From Pseudomonadales bacterium (GTDB lineage: Bacteria > Pseudomonadota > Gammaproteobacteria > Pseudomonadales > Alcanivoracaceae), in assembly GCA_022360555.1 (NCBI GenBank), contig JAKSCQ010000224.1, positions 1 to 40,658 on the forward strand: a DNA stretch of 40,658 nucleotides, in the 5' to 3' direction. The notes beneath the pieces are model-generated. The model was not told the origin of the DNA, searched no databases, and saw only the letters and a list, made by a program, of their open reading frames with translations. The position numbers were made by a program, and so were the translations under genes. Of this stretch, positions 1 through 7,794 are shown piece after piece; the first letter of the stretch is position 1, and the number at the start of each line of letters is the position of its first letter.

Positions 1-830
1 ACCACCGCGCCGGGGTAATCCACCATATCGTTGAACCACTGGCCCATGGTCATGTGCTCGGTCACGTATTCCCGGTCGGCGATGTTTCGCACCAGATTCA
101 GGTAGGCCTGTACCACCCCTGGTGGATTGGTCATTTTGAAGCCAAGCGTTAGCAGGCTGGCGGGGATATGGAACAGCTTGTCGTCGAGGGGCTCCAGGCG
201 CACCTTGAACCAGTCATGTAGCTGCATGGCCGGAATGGAGGCCAGGCCCAGTGCCTTGCCGAAGGGCCCGCTCTTGTGGAAATTCACCGGGCTGGCAATG
301 GTAATCAGGCTGCGTACCGGGGCATCCGGGTGGCCGCCAAGGTACATCAGGCAAAGCAGCCCCCCCATGCAGTAGCCCATCAGATTGACCGCGTCCTGCC
401 CGGAATGGGCCTTGACGGTTTCCACCGCCGCCGGCAGCCAGCGGTTCACATAGGTGTCCAGATCCAGGCTGCGTTCTGCCTGGGAGGGTTTGCCCCAGTC
501 CACCAGATACACATCATAGCCCCGGGCCATCAGGTAACGGACCATGGAGCGGGTGGGCATCAGATCGTAGGTCCAGCAATGGATACCCAGAGCCGGCACC
601 AGCAGCAGCGGAATACGGTGCTTGTTGCGCTCCACCGGCAGCATCTCGTCATTGACCGGAATCTCCTTCATGGGCGGCAGGCTGTAATGGCGCAGCGCCA
701 TGATGCCGTCACGGTAGATTTCATCCCAGGGGCACTTGTCCACCTGAATGAACCGCTGGGGATGGCGGCGACGCTCGACAATGTGGCCCACCGCACGCAG
801 GCCGGTTTTCAGACGCGATGGTGTTGCCAT
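1..830 (-). CDS. phaC: PHA synthase-like alpha/beta hydrolase (C-terminus beyond window edge)
   Basis: The frame is open from an ATG at 830 to the window edge, giving 276 codons with the 3' end missing. The lipase-like box reads GYCMGG with Cys at about residue 154. Polyhydroxyalkanoate synthases replace the usual lipase serine with cysteine at this place, and class III PhaC has its nucleophile at a similar position (about 149). Upstream, the stretch DVYLVDWGKP around residues 105-115 is also typical of the family. Known family role: polymerising (R)-3-hydroxyacyl-CoA into carbon-storage granules. The short N-terminal part before the box fits class III size, not the ~560-residue class I/II enzymes, but the partner PhaE is not visible here. 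A related non-polymerising hydrolase remains possible. It is divergent from the thioesterase pair. Confidence 0.72.
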   Translation of the reverse strand, partial: MATPSRLKTGLRAVGHIVERRRHPQRFIQVDKCPWDEIYRDGIMALRHYSLPPMKEIPVNDEMLPVERNKHRIPLLLVPALGIHCWTYDLMPTRSMVRYLMARGYDVYLVDWGKPSQAERSLDLDTYVNRWLPAAVETVKAHSGQDAVNLMGYCMGGLLCLMYLGGHPDAPVRSLITIASPVNFHKSGPFGKALGLASIPAMQLHDWFKVRLEPLDDKLFHIPASLLTLGFKMTNPPGVVQAYLNLVRNIADREYVTEHMTMGQWFNDMVDYPGAV

Positions 831-936
831 TCAACTGGCTCCGGTCACAGGGAAGAGGGGGATGGTAACGGGAGACTTTGCCAATTCCAGTGTAGAAAAG
901 TAACACTTCAAGAAGGAATGTTTATCTTTTCATGCA

Positions 937-965
937 TTGGCAACCGTCTCTTGAGACACTAATCT
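937..965 (+). promoter_or_regulatory. Sigma70-type promoter for the thioesterase pair
   Basis: TTGGCA at 937-942 and TAATCT at 960-965 are separated by exactly 17 bp, a good match to the sigma70 consensus. The predicted transcription start near 972 leaves a leader of about 27 nt before the GTG at 999. It lies in the 168-bp gap between the divergent PhaC-like gene and the thioesterases. Confidence 0.55.
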
Positions 966-998
966 AGCGCGTCCGCAGAACAGGAGGCATTGGCCGTC

Positions 999-1469
999 GT
1001 GACAGAGTCATCTCTACCTTACACCCGTCTTGATGTCTGCAACCGGTTCCTGGAGTCCGTCAGACACTCCGTGGTCCTGGGCATGCAGGTCGTCAGCGCC
1101 GAGGAAAATGCCGTTCGCGTCCGGGTGCCGTGGCGCGAGGACCTGGTGGGTAACCCGGATACAGGCGTCATGCATGGAGGGGCCATCTTCGCCATGATGG
1201 ACCATGCGGGAGGCATGTCGGTCACCTGTCGGACCTTCCCGACCTTCGAAATTACTCCCACCATCGATTTTCGCGTGGATCACCTGCGCGGGCCGGCCAA
1301 GGGAGCCGCGGTGGTCTGTGAGGCAAGCTGCTATCGGCTGACCAACCATGTGGCCTTTGTACGGATCACCACCTGGGAGGAGGGTAACGAGGACGAACCC
1401 ATAGCCACCGGACTGGCAACCTACACACGACTGAAAATCGATAACGCGGGCAAGGTGGTGGGACAATGA
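999..1469 (+). CDS. PaaI/hotdog-fold thioesterase
   Basis: A hotdog-fold acyl-CoA thioesterase of the PaaI type, about 156 residues. The signature is the segment VMHGGAIFAMMDHAG, in which HGG and the following helix form the substrate and CoA site in this family. The expected reaction is hydrolysis of an acyl-CoA to free acid and CoA; the acyl group cannot be told from sequence. I chose GTG 999 because AGGAGG at 982-987 lies 11 nt upstream, whereas the earlier in-frame TTG at 990 is only 2 nt from that ribosome binding site. The stop overlaps the next gene's ATG (ATGA), so the two hotdog genes are translationally coupled and may work as a heteromer. Confidence 0.8.
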   Translation: MTESSLPYTRLDVCNRFLESVRHSVVLGMQVVSAEENAVRVRVPWREDLVGNPDTGVMHGGAIFAMMDHAGGMSVTCRTFPTFEITPTIDFRVDHLRGPAKGAAVVCEASCYRLTNHVAFVRITTWEEGNEDEPIATGLATYTRLKIDNAGKVVGQ

Positions 1470-1924
1470 AAGCACTGAAGACGCTGATAGAAGAATGCCG
1501 CACAGGCGAGAGCGACTACCAGGCCCTGATTGATCGGGTGCCCTATGCGCGTTTTCTGGGTATCAAGGTGCTGGCGCAGGGGGATGAGCTAACCTTTGTG
1601 CTGCCCAGACATGACAATGTGGTGGGCAACCCGACGCTGCCAGCCCTGCACGGCGGGGCAGTGGCCGGTTTCATTGAGCAGGCGGCAATCATCTTTATCC
1701 TGCTGCAGATGGGCGAGCCGCGGGTACCCAAGACCATCGATTTCACCATTGACTATCTGCGTGCCGGGCTGTTCCGGGATACCTATGCGGAGTGCAGCAT
1801 CACCCGCCTGGGCCGCCGGATCGCCAATGTGCACATCAGTGCCTGGCAAAAGAATCGCCAGGAGCCCATCGCCATTGCCCGCGCCCACTTCCTGCTGTCG
1901 GATGATGTGACAGCGGATACCTGA
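1466..1924 (+). CDS. Second PaaI/hotdog-fold thioesterase
   Basis: This 152-residue protein has the same hotdog fold as its upstream neighbour. Its matching motif is LHGGAVAGFIEQAA, with a later PKTIDFTIDYLR strand. It starts at an ATG overlapping the upstream stop by 4 nt. The preceding AAGGTGG serves as ribosome binding site inside the upstream gene. The pair resembles a tandem duplication that has diverged. Tandem hotdog genes often form mixed or double-hotdog thioesterases; substrate unknown. The nearby PhaC-like gene makes a role in acyl-CoA turnover reasonable, but this is inference. Confidence 0.8.
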   Translation: MKALKTLIEECRTGESDYQALIDRVPYARFLGIKVLAQGDELTFVLPRHDNVVGNPTLPALHGGAVAGFIEQAAIIFILLQMGEPRVPKTIDFTIDYLRAGLFRDTYAECSITRLGRRIANVHISAWQKNRQEPIAIARAHFLLSDDVTADT

Positions 1925-2368
1925 GCGCCTCTTCGCAAATCCGGGGGAGGGGTGATGTTGTTCGCTGACACGCAGCACGCTTGCACGCAAAAAACGGGTT
2001 CATCACGGATAAGAGGATCGGCACCTTTACTCAGCGAGTTGGCCATGTGTAGGTTTGCTTGAAAGCGAACAGCTTGCCTATTGAGAGGCGAGGGCCTCGT
2101 CCGCGGCCCCGCCGTTTGCAGGATGGCGTGCAAGCGTGGTGCGTGTAAGCGTGAAAGCATGACTCACCCCGTTTCCATGTAATTCCACGAAACGCCTCAC
2201 GCAAGAGCCGCAATCAGGGCCCCTTCGAGTTGTGATTTTGCGTCACCCGTCACAGGGTTTGTCATAACACGACATTGCCTCGGCCCCGACATCCGCCTAG
2301 CGTTGAAGTGAACCGTCAGAGCCCCTTTGGCTCTGGTTTGCGCGACAACGTTGAATAAGGGTGTCTCA
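1925..2368. other. 444-bp intergenic region with leader hairpin before the diiron gene
   Basis: No credible gene is seen. A short hairpin (GAGGC, loop GAGG, GCCTC) lies at 2085-2098. A 7-bp stem CAGAGCC / GGCTCTG with loop CCTTT lies at 2317-2335, about 33 nt before the downstream ATG. It would sit in that gene's leader and is followed only by GTTTG, so it is a weak terminator or attenuator candidate. I find no convincing -35/-10 pair. Confidence 0.4.
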
Positions 2369-3481
2369 ATGAAAATAAAACAGGTCACCGCTCCGCCCAC
2401 CTCGGTCAGCATCTACGAGAACTGGGATGGTCCCGGCGCCGATGATATCGAAGACAAGCTCACCCCGGCCCACGTTGAGGATGTGGTGGAAATCTTCCAG
2501 ACGCCGCTGACCGGCCACTACAACTGGGATTATTCCTCCGCGGACGGGCGTATCCGCAAGCTCTACCGGCTCGGCAAGGAGCTGAACTGGAACGCCGATA
2601 TGGACCTGGACTGGAGCCAGAATTTCCCCAAGAGCGAAATTCCCCTGGATCAGTCCTTTAACCCGTTCAATGGCTGGGACACCTTCGAAGCCCTCAGTGA
2701 TGAGGAAAAACTGCGTTTCGGGTGGCATAACCTGGCCTGGATGCTGGCCCAGTTCATGCACGGTGAGCAGGGGGCCCTGCTGGTGGCTTCCCAGTTGGCA
2801 AGCTGTGCGCCCACCTATGATGCCAAGCTCTATGCCGCCAGCCAGACCTTCGACGAAGCCCGCCATGTGGAGGTGTTCACCCGTTATTTGCAGGAAAAGA
2901 TCGGCATCCTTTATCCGGTCAACCCGAACCTGAAGGCCCTGCTGGACAAGATCCTCTCCGACCCACGCTGGGACCTGAAATTCATCGGCATGCAGATCAT
3001 CATTGAAGGGCTGGCGCTGGCCGCCTTCAATACCCTGAAGCTCACCGCCCAGGACCCGCTGCTCAAGCAGATTATCCACCTGGTGATTCGCGATGAGGCT
3101 CGCCACGTTACCTTTGGTGTCAATTACTTAGAGGATTTTGTTGAGACGCTTTCTGAAGAAGAGAAAGAGGAAAGGGCGCACTTTGCCTTCGAGGCCTGCG
3201 TGGTCATGCGCGAACGCCTGATCAGCACCGAAGTGTTCGAGCATTTCGGCTGGGATGTGGAAGCCGCCCGCGAGCAGGTGTTGTCCTCGTCCATCATGGC
3301 CCAGTTCCGCAACCTGCTGTTCACCCGCATCATGCCCAACCTCAAGCGGATCGGGTTGCTCACCGAATCGGTGCGCCCCCGTTTCGAGGAGCTGGGGATT
3401 TTGCAATTCGAAAACCTGGTGGATGACGGCCAGATCGACTGGGCGGAACTGTCCAAGCCCCTCTACGACGAAGCCTCCTGA
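2369..3481 (+). CDS. Ferritin-like diiron protein (R2/AurF-like)
   Basis: A 370-residue ferritin-like protein. The complete carboxylate/histidine set of a four-helix-bundle diiron site is visible: E133 (HGEQ), E163-A-R-H166, E213 (IIIEG) and E243-A-R-H246. The two DEARH repeats are the canonical ExxH ligand pairs of ribonucleotide reductase R2-like and AurF-like oxygenases. The function is therefore probably O2-dependent oxidation or oxygenation, but the substrate is unknown. It is not a bona fide NrdB by length or context, since no nrdA is present. The start is ATG 2369, with AAGGG seven nt upstream; an earlier in-frame start would lack a ribosome binding site. It is monocistronic and convergent with the patatin remnant. 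Lipid oxidation is only a contextual guess. Confidence 0.75.
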   Translation: MKIKQVTAPPTSVSIYENWDGPGADDIEDKLTPAHVEDVVEIFQTPLTGHYNWDYSSADGRIRKLYRLGKELNWNADMDLDWSQNFPKSEIPLDQSFNPFNGWDTFEALSDEEKLRFGWHNLAWMLAQFMHGEQGALLVASQLASCAPTYDAKLYAASQTFDEARHVEVFTRYLQEKIGILYPVNPNLKALLDKILSDPRWDLKFIGMQIIIEGLALAAFNTLKLTAQDPLLKQIIHLVIRDEARHVTFGVNYLEDFVETLSEEEKEERAHFAFEACVVMRERLISTEVFEHFGWDVEAAREQVLSSSIMAQFRNLLFTRIMPNLKRIGLLTESVRPRFEELGILQFENLVDDGQIDWAELSKPLYDEAS

Positions 3482-3501
3482 CGCCTTTGTTGATTGCGTG
3501 T

Positions 3502-3534
3502 CTCCGGGGTATTCATTGCGTTTGTACCCCGGAG
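3502..3534. terminator. Hairpin between convergent genes
   Basis: A perfect 10-bp stem, CTCCGGGGTA (3502-3511) with TACCCCGGAG (3525-3534), has a 13-nt loop and lies 20 nt after the diiron gene stop. There is no strong T tract on either strand, so it may be a factor-assisted bidirectional terminator or a fossil of an intergenic repeat. The rest of 3535-3673 shows nothing recognisable. Confidence 0.45.
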
Positions 3535-3673
3535 CCTGCTTCTGGTCGTCTTTGTCTTTCCAGGGGCGTCCAAGGAGTGGGCGAAGCGAATAACCCCGGT
3601 ATGACGTTGAGGCGCTGAGCCAGGCCTTGCTGCAGGCGCCGCCGCATTGTTTCCCAAAACCTCAATTCACCGT

Positions 3674-4431
3674 TCAGGCGAAGGGTCTTTCCGGCAAAGG
3701 CCGGGACAGGGCCTGCCGGGTCGCCTGATACGCCTTTTCCAGTGCTATCCTCCCCTGGTCCAGCCGGTTCGGCCCGGAACGGGGGAGGTCGTCAATGGCC
3801 AGGGTTATCAGGTTGGGACGACGTGGCGGCTCCAGGGCAGGGCTGTTGGGCCGGCGCCATGGCGATCGGGACTGCAGATGGTGGTAAAGTACGCGCTCGC
3901 CGGGCCAGGTGCTGGCCAGGCCGTGCCGATCCGCGATGCCGCCATCCCAGTAATAGCCACCCTGTATCCGGGCCGGCTGGAAAAGGAAGGGGACGGCGCA
4001 GGACGCATAGACCGCCTCCACCGGGTCTCCACTGGCAAGCACCCGGGTGCGGCGGCTGCCGCCATGCCAGGCGGAAACGGCAACGGGGGTGGAGGTATGC
4101 GCCAAATCCGATACCGGTAGCAAGTCCTTCAGCATTTGCCGGAAGGCATCACCCGCCAGCAGACCCAGGCCGGGGATGGGTCCCAGAAATCTGCCTTGCC
4201 CAGCGACAACAGGCGTTGCTCCAGCGCGGAACAATCGCCGCTGGCGGCCATGCAGGCGCCCACCAGAGCGCCTGCGCTGGAGCCACAGTAACGGGCCGGT
4301 TTCAGCCCCTGTTCGTGCAGGGCCTTGACCACCCCGAAGTGGGCAAAGAAACCAAAAAATCCGGATGACAGGGCGAGCGTGAAAGGAACATCCGCCAGCC
4401 AGTCGCCCAGAGTGGAAGTGGAATATGTCAC
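3674..4431 (-). pseudogene. Patatin-like phospholipase, interrupted by a -1 frameshift
   Basis: Reading from GTG 4431 gives a patatin N-terminus, with GSSAG around nucleophile S52 in the segment CGSSAGALVGA. After about residue 89 this frame becomes nonsensical and stops near 4129. The next frame continues the protein (PIPGLGLLAGDAF onwards), including YYWDGGIADRHGL, which carries the catalytic Asp of the Ser-Asp dyad, and ends at TGA 3674-3676. Adding one base in the GGG run at 4178-4180 restores a continuous protein of about 252 residues. The ribosome binding site AAGGA lies 7 nt before the GTG. The oxyanion loop reads SSGFFG instead of the common GGGxRG. Either a real inactivated gene or a homopolymer sequencing error; the intact tail favours a recent event or an error. 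Confidence 0.8.
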
Positions 4432-5675
4432 TGCAAAATCCTTCCCCTGATAGCGTGGGCAAGACTAGCTCGCCTGTGCTCAGTCATACAATCCTTCTTG
4501 CGGCCGTGGGGGTAACTGCCCTGGGCCAGACGCTGGTTTTCACGCTGTTGCCCTCGCTGGGGCGTGCTACCGGCCTGGCGGAAATGCAGGTGGGGCTGAT
4601 CATCAGCTGTTCGTCACTGGTGTTCGCCTTGGCCAGCCCGGTATGGGGTACCTTCAGCGAGTCCCTGGGGCGCAAGCGGGTGCTGGTAATCGGCCTGACC
4701 GGCTATTCCCTGGGAACGCTGGCTTTTGCCCTGGTGTTTGATGCCGGGTTGCGCGGTTGGGTGGCCGGCGGGCTCCTGCTGGCCGGCCTGGTGGTCAGCC
4801 GCATGTTGCAGGCGGCCATCATGGCTGCTACCCCGGCGGCGGCCGCGGCCTACACCGCCGATATCACTACCCCGGAACAACGCACTCAGGGGATGGGGCG
4901 CATCGGGGCGGCCAATAATCTGGGCACCGTGATCGGCCCGGTGTCCGGCGGTGTCCTGGTGGCGGTGGCGCTGGTCTTTCCCCTTTATGGTGTGGCGCTG
5001 CTGACCGGGCTGATGGCACTCCTGGCTGCCTGGTGGTTGCCGCAATCTCCACACCAGCCCAGCGAAAGAACCCTCACTCTGGGGCAGACCCTGCGGAAAG
5101 GGCTGGCCGCCTATGCGGACCCGCGCCTGCGGGACCTGCTGCTCACCGGGGTCATGCTGTTCATGAGTTTTGCGTTGATCCAGCAGACCCTGGGTTTTCT
5201 GTTTCAGGACCATTTTGCCCTGTCGCCGGCTGAGGCGGCCCGGGCGTTGGGGCTGACCATGATGGCCGCTGCCGTCATGTCCCTGGCCGGGCAGATTATC
5301 GTGGTGCAATGGCTGCGAGCGCCGGCGACGCTGCTGATCGGGCTGGCGATTCCCGCCATTGCCACCGGTGCGCTGGTGCTGTGGCTGGCTGACCAGAAAT
5401 GGGCCATGAGCGTGGCGGTGATGCTGGTAGGGCTTGGCCTGGGTTTCGGCATGCCGGCGGTGATGTCGCTGGCCAGCCTGCGGGTCAGTCCCGAGGAACA
5501 GGGGCGGGTAGCTGGCCTGGCCAGTGCCTGTCCGGCACTGGGGTTCATCCTTGGCCCCTTGGTGGGAACCGGGCTTTACACACTGGATCACCGCTGGCCG
5601 TATCTGCTGGTCATGTCCCTGAGTGTGCCCCTGGCGATTCTCGGGTGGCGGCTGGCGAGATCAGGCACTCAGTGA
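4425..5675 (+). CDS. MFS transporter (TetA/multidrug type)
   Basis: A 416-residue major facilitator with about 12 hydrophobic segments. The loop 2-3 signature is GTFSESLGRKRVLVIG, with a second-half counterpart further on. This fits a drug:proton antiporter subfamily; the substrate cannot be predicted. ATG 4425 has GGAAG at 4414-4418. Its start codon overlaps the divergent patatin start (GTG at 4431, minus strand), so each gene's ribosome binding site lies inside the other's coding sequence. A later start within the first ~20 residues, before TM1, is possible. The 3' end overlaps the convergent alkA-like gene by 15 bp. Confidence 0.85.
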   Translation: MSLQNPSPDSVGKTSSPVLSHTILLAAVGVTALGQTLVFTLLPSLGRATGLAEMQVGLIISCSSLVFALASPVWGTFSESLGRKRVLVIGLTGYSLGTLAFALVFDAGLRGWVAGGLLLAGLVVSRMLQAAIMAATPAAAAAYTADITTPEQRTQGMGRIGAANNLGTVIGPVSGGVLVAVALVFPLYGVALLTGLMALLAAWWLPQSPHQPSERTLTLGQTLRKGLAAYADPRLRDLLLTGVMLFMSFALIQQTLGFLFQDHFALSPAEAARALGLTMMAAAVMSLAGQIIVVQWLRAPATLLIGLAIPAIATGALVLWLADQKWAMSVAVMLVGLGLGFGMPAVMSLASLRVSPEEQGRVAGLASACPALGFILGPLVGTGLYTLDHRWPYLLVMSLSVPLAILGWRLARSGTQ

Positions 5676-6536
5676 CAGCGACCGCCACAGATGGGCCGCC
5701 ACCAGGGCTCGCCATGGCGAGAACCCGGCCAGCCATTGCTCAGTGTCCCTCGCTGACATGGGCTGCTCCCGCCTGAGCAGGCGCTGCAACGCCTTCCGCA
5801 CGGCCACATCACCATGCAGGCTGCCATCCAGGTCGGCATAGCCACGCAGTAACGCGTAATTCACACTCCAGGGCCCCAGCCCCTTGATGGCCAGCAAACG
5901 TTCCCGAAGGGCCTCGTCTGTTGCCTCGTCACCGGGGATCGGCAGCAGGCCGGATTGTCGACAGGCCTGAACCACCCGGCAAAGGGTCTCAGCCTTGGCA
6001 ACGGAAAAACCACAGGACTTCAGGTCTGCCACAGAGGCGTTTGCCAGCCTGTCCGGCGAGGGATAGCAATAGAGGCCGTTATCCAGGCGCGGTCCGAAGC
6101 AAACGATGAAGCGCCGGCGAATGGCCACGGCGGCACGGACGCTGATCTGCTGGCCGATAATGGCCCAGCTCAAGGCTTCAAAAGGGGTTGCACACTGGGG
6201 AATGCGCAGCCCGCTCTGGGTTTTCAGCAACCGGCCAAGCTCGCGGTGCCGGGCATAGCGCTGCTCGAATGCCTCGACAGGCTGATCCAGGCCCAGCAGG
6301 TGACGGACCAGGGGCGCCGGCGATGGCGGCAAGCCGGGGGCGTCCAGCGTTGCCTGTACACTGCGGGGGCGGAATCGCACGGTCAGCATGGCGGGGCCAT
6401 CAAGAGACAACCCTTTTATCAGGGTCTGGCCATCCACTCGCTCCGCGGTGCCTTCGCCATCACGGCGATGAAAATCCAGAAAGGTGTCCCGGTCAAAGGA
6501 CTCGGGCAGGGGGATCCGGGTGTGCGTGACAGGCAC
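5661..6536 (-). CDS. alkA: DNA-3-methyladenine glycosylase II (AlkA-like)
   Basis: A 291-residue HhH-GPD DNA glycosylase that removes alkylated bases such as 3-methyladenine. Seen: AIIGQQISVRAA (about 125-136); the helix-hairpin-helix LLAIKGLGPWSVNYALLRGY (about 214-233); and D243 in SLHGDVAVRK, which aligns with E. coli AlkA catalytic Asp238. An N-terminal AlkA_N-like domain precedes this. It starts with GTG directly after the ada stop (TGAGTG), so translation is probably coupled to ada, and both should respond to methylation damage. Its stop lies inside the end of the convergent MFS gene. Confidence 0.88.
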   Translation of the reverse strand: MPVTHTRIPLPESFDRDTFLDFHRRDGEGTAERVDGQTLIKGLSLDGPAMLTVRFRPRSVQATLDAPGLPPSPAPLVRHLLGLDQPVEAFEQRYARHRELGRLLKTQSGLRIPQCATPFEALSWAIIGQQISVRAAVAIRRRFIVCFGPRLDNGLYCYPSPDRLANASVADLKSCGFSVAKAETLCRVVQACRQSGLLPIPGDEATDEALRERLLAIKGLGPWSVNYALLRGYADLDGSLHGDVAVRKALQRLLRREQPMSARDTEQWLAGFSPWRALVAAHLWRSLSLSA

Positions 6537-7583
6537 TCAGTGCGCCTCCCGTTCCAGCAAGGCCCGCTTGCGTTCCACGCCCCAGCGATAGCCGGACAGG
6601 CCGCCGTCATTGCGCACGATGCGATGACAGGGAATGGCCACGGCCAGAGTGTTGGCGGCACAGGCGGAGGCCACCGCCCGGGCGGCACCGGGTTTGCCGA
6701 TACGTTCGGCCAGGGCCTGGTAGGAAAGCGTGGTGCCGGCGGGAATGGCGAGCAGTGCCTGCCAGACCTGTTGTTGAAAGGCCGTGCCGCGAATGTCCAA
6801 TGGCAGCGTTGGCGACGTGCCTGGGGATTCGATCAGTCCGATAACGGTGGCGACGGTCTCGTTGAATGGGCCGTCACCGGGGATGAGCGTCGCATTGGCA
6901 AACCGTTCTTCCAGTTCATGCAGCAATTGTTGTGGATCGTCGCCAAGATTGATGGCACAGACACCCCGTTCGCTACTGGCAACCAGCACCTGGCCGAGAC
7001 TGCATTCACCGATGGCGAAATGCAGGGTTTCTCCCTTGCCGCGGGCCTTGTAGCTGCCCGGCGACATGCCGATGAGGCGGTCGGCATGCTGATAGCCATG
7101 TCCGCCGGAGGCAAAGCCGGCATCCAGAAAGGCCCGGGTCACGGAACCAGGCTCGCGCAGGGTTTTGCCCAGACGGCGCCGGCGAATGGCCTGGAAATAC
7201 TGATAAGGGGTCACGCCGGTGAGCGCCTTGAAACGGCGCTGTAGATGATGCCGCGACCAGCCGGCCAGAGCCGCCAGTTCCGACAATGAGGGTGTGCTGT
7301 CGCTCCGCTCGATATGTCGGCACAGGGTGATCACCGTAGCGGCCGATGGATTCGTATCATCCAGGGGGTGGCAGCGCAGGCAGGGGCGATAGCCGGCGCG
7401 GATAGCCTCTTGTGGCGTATCAAACAGGCGCAGGTTGTCAGGCCTTGGCCGGCGCGAGGGGCAAGAGGGGCGGCAGAAAATGCCCGTGGACAGCACGGCA
7501 TAGACAAAGTGGCCATCGGCCTGGCTGTCGCGACGCAGCACCGCGAGGCGACGGGATTCGGTCTGATCAGTGGCGGTGGTCAT
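6537..7583 (-). CDS. ada: Ada: methylphosphotriester/O6-methylguanine methyltransferase and activator
   Basis: A 348-residue full-length Ada. Domain order: N-terminal zinc domain with C37, C41 (CRPSC) and C68, C71 (CLRC), one off from E. coli numbering, where Cys38 accepts the methyl group that turns Ada into an activator; then an AraC-type HTH (about 85-180); then a C-terminal methyltransferase with PCHRIVR, whose Cys (about 318) repairs O6-methylguanine. The start is ATG 7583, with AGAGGA about 6 nt upstream; a longer reading frame extends upstream but would swallow the promoter and operator. It is first in an ada-alkA operon controlled by the operator described at 7606-7662. Confidence 0.95.
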   Translation of the reverse strand: MTTATDQTESRRLAVLRRDSQADGHFVYAVLSTGIFCRPSCPSRRPRPDNLRLFDTPQEAIRAGYRPCLRCHPLDDTNPSAATVITLCRHIERSDSTPSLSELAALAGWSRHHLQRRFKALTGVTPYQYFQAIRRRRLGKTLREPGSVTRAFLDAGFASGGHGYQHADRLIGMSPGSYKARGKGETLHFAIGECSLGQVLVASSERGVCAINLGDDPQQLLHELEERFANATLIPGDGPFNETVATVIGLIESPGTSPTLPLDIRGTAFQQQVWQALLAIPAGTTLSYQALAERIGKPGAARAVASACAANTLAVAIPCHRIVRNDGGLSGYRWGVERKRALLEREAH

Positions 7584-7605
7584 GGACTTTCCTCTCTTGA
7601 GTCCG

Positions 7606-7662
7606 GTTATACCATGTTGGGCGGTCGAGAGGAGAGCGCACCCGTGATGTTGCGTTTGAATT
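7606..7662 (-). promoter_or_regulatory. Ada-dependent promoter of ada-alkA
   Basis: Read on the minus strand, AATTCAAACGCAA (7662-7650) matches the Ada operator pattern AAT-N6-GCAA known from the E. coli ada promoter. TATAAC (7611-7606) is a good -10, placed 38 nt after the operator, and there is no good -35. Operator plus -10 without a -35 is what an Ada-activated promoter looks like; the E. coli spacing, from memory, is about 36 nt. Confidence 0.65.
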
Positions 7663-7766
7663 GAACAAGACAAGGCCAGCACCGTAACCCATAGCGGAGA
7701 ACCCCCTCATTCCGGGCCCCGTTGGCAGAGCGGCAATCGCTTGGGGAGATGCAGGCAGGGGAGGAA

Positions 7767-7787
7767 GGAGGGCGCCGGGCGCCCTCC
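7767..7787 (-). terminator. GC-rich hairpin after the OmpA-domain gene
   Basis: GGAGGGCG (7767-7774) pairs with CGCCCTCC (7780-7787) across a 5-nt loop, 7 nt beyond the stop of the minus-strand lipoprotein gene. The downstream T tract is poor (TTCCTCC), so its strength is uncertain. The remaining bases up to the ada promoter hold nothing obvious. Confidence 0.5.
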
Positions 7788-7794
7788 GGGGGAC

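Noticed and set aside
276-962. A 228-codon plus-strand frame opposite the PhaC-like gene
   Set aside because: The minus strand encodes PHA-synthase motifs in the same span; the frame also runs over the promoter at 937-965.
5955-7244. A 429-codon plus-strand frame across alkA and ada
   Set aside because: Both minus-strand genes carry full catalytic motifs; this frame is their complement and has no family features.
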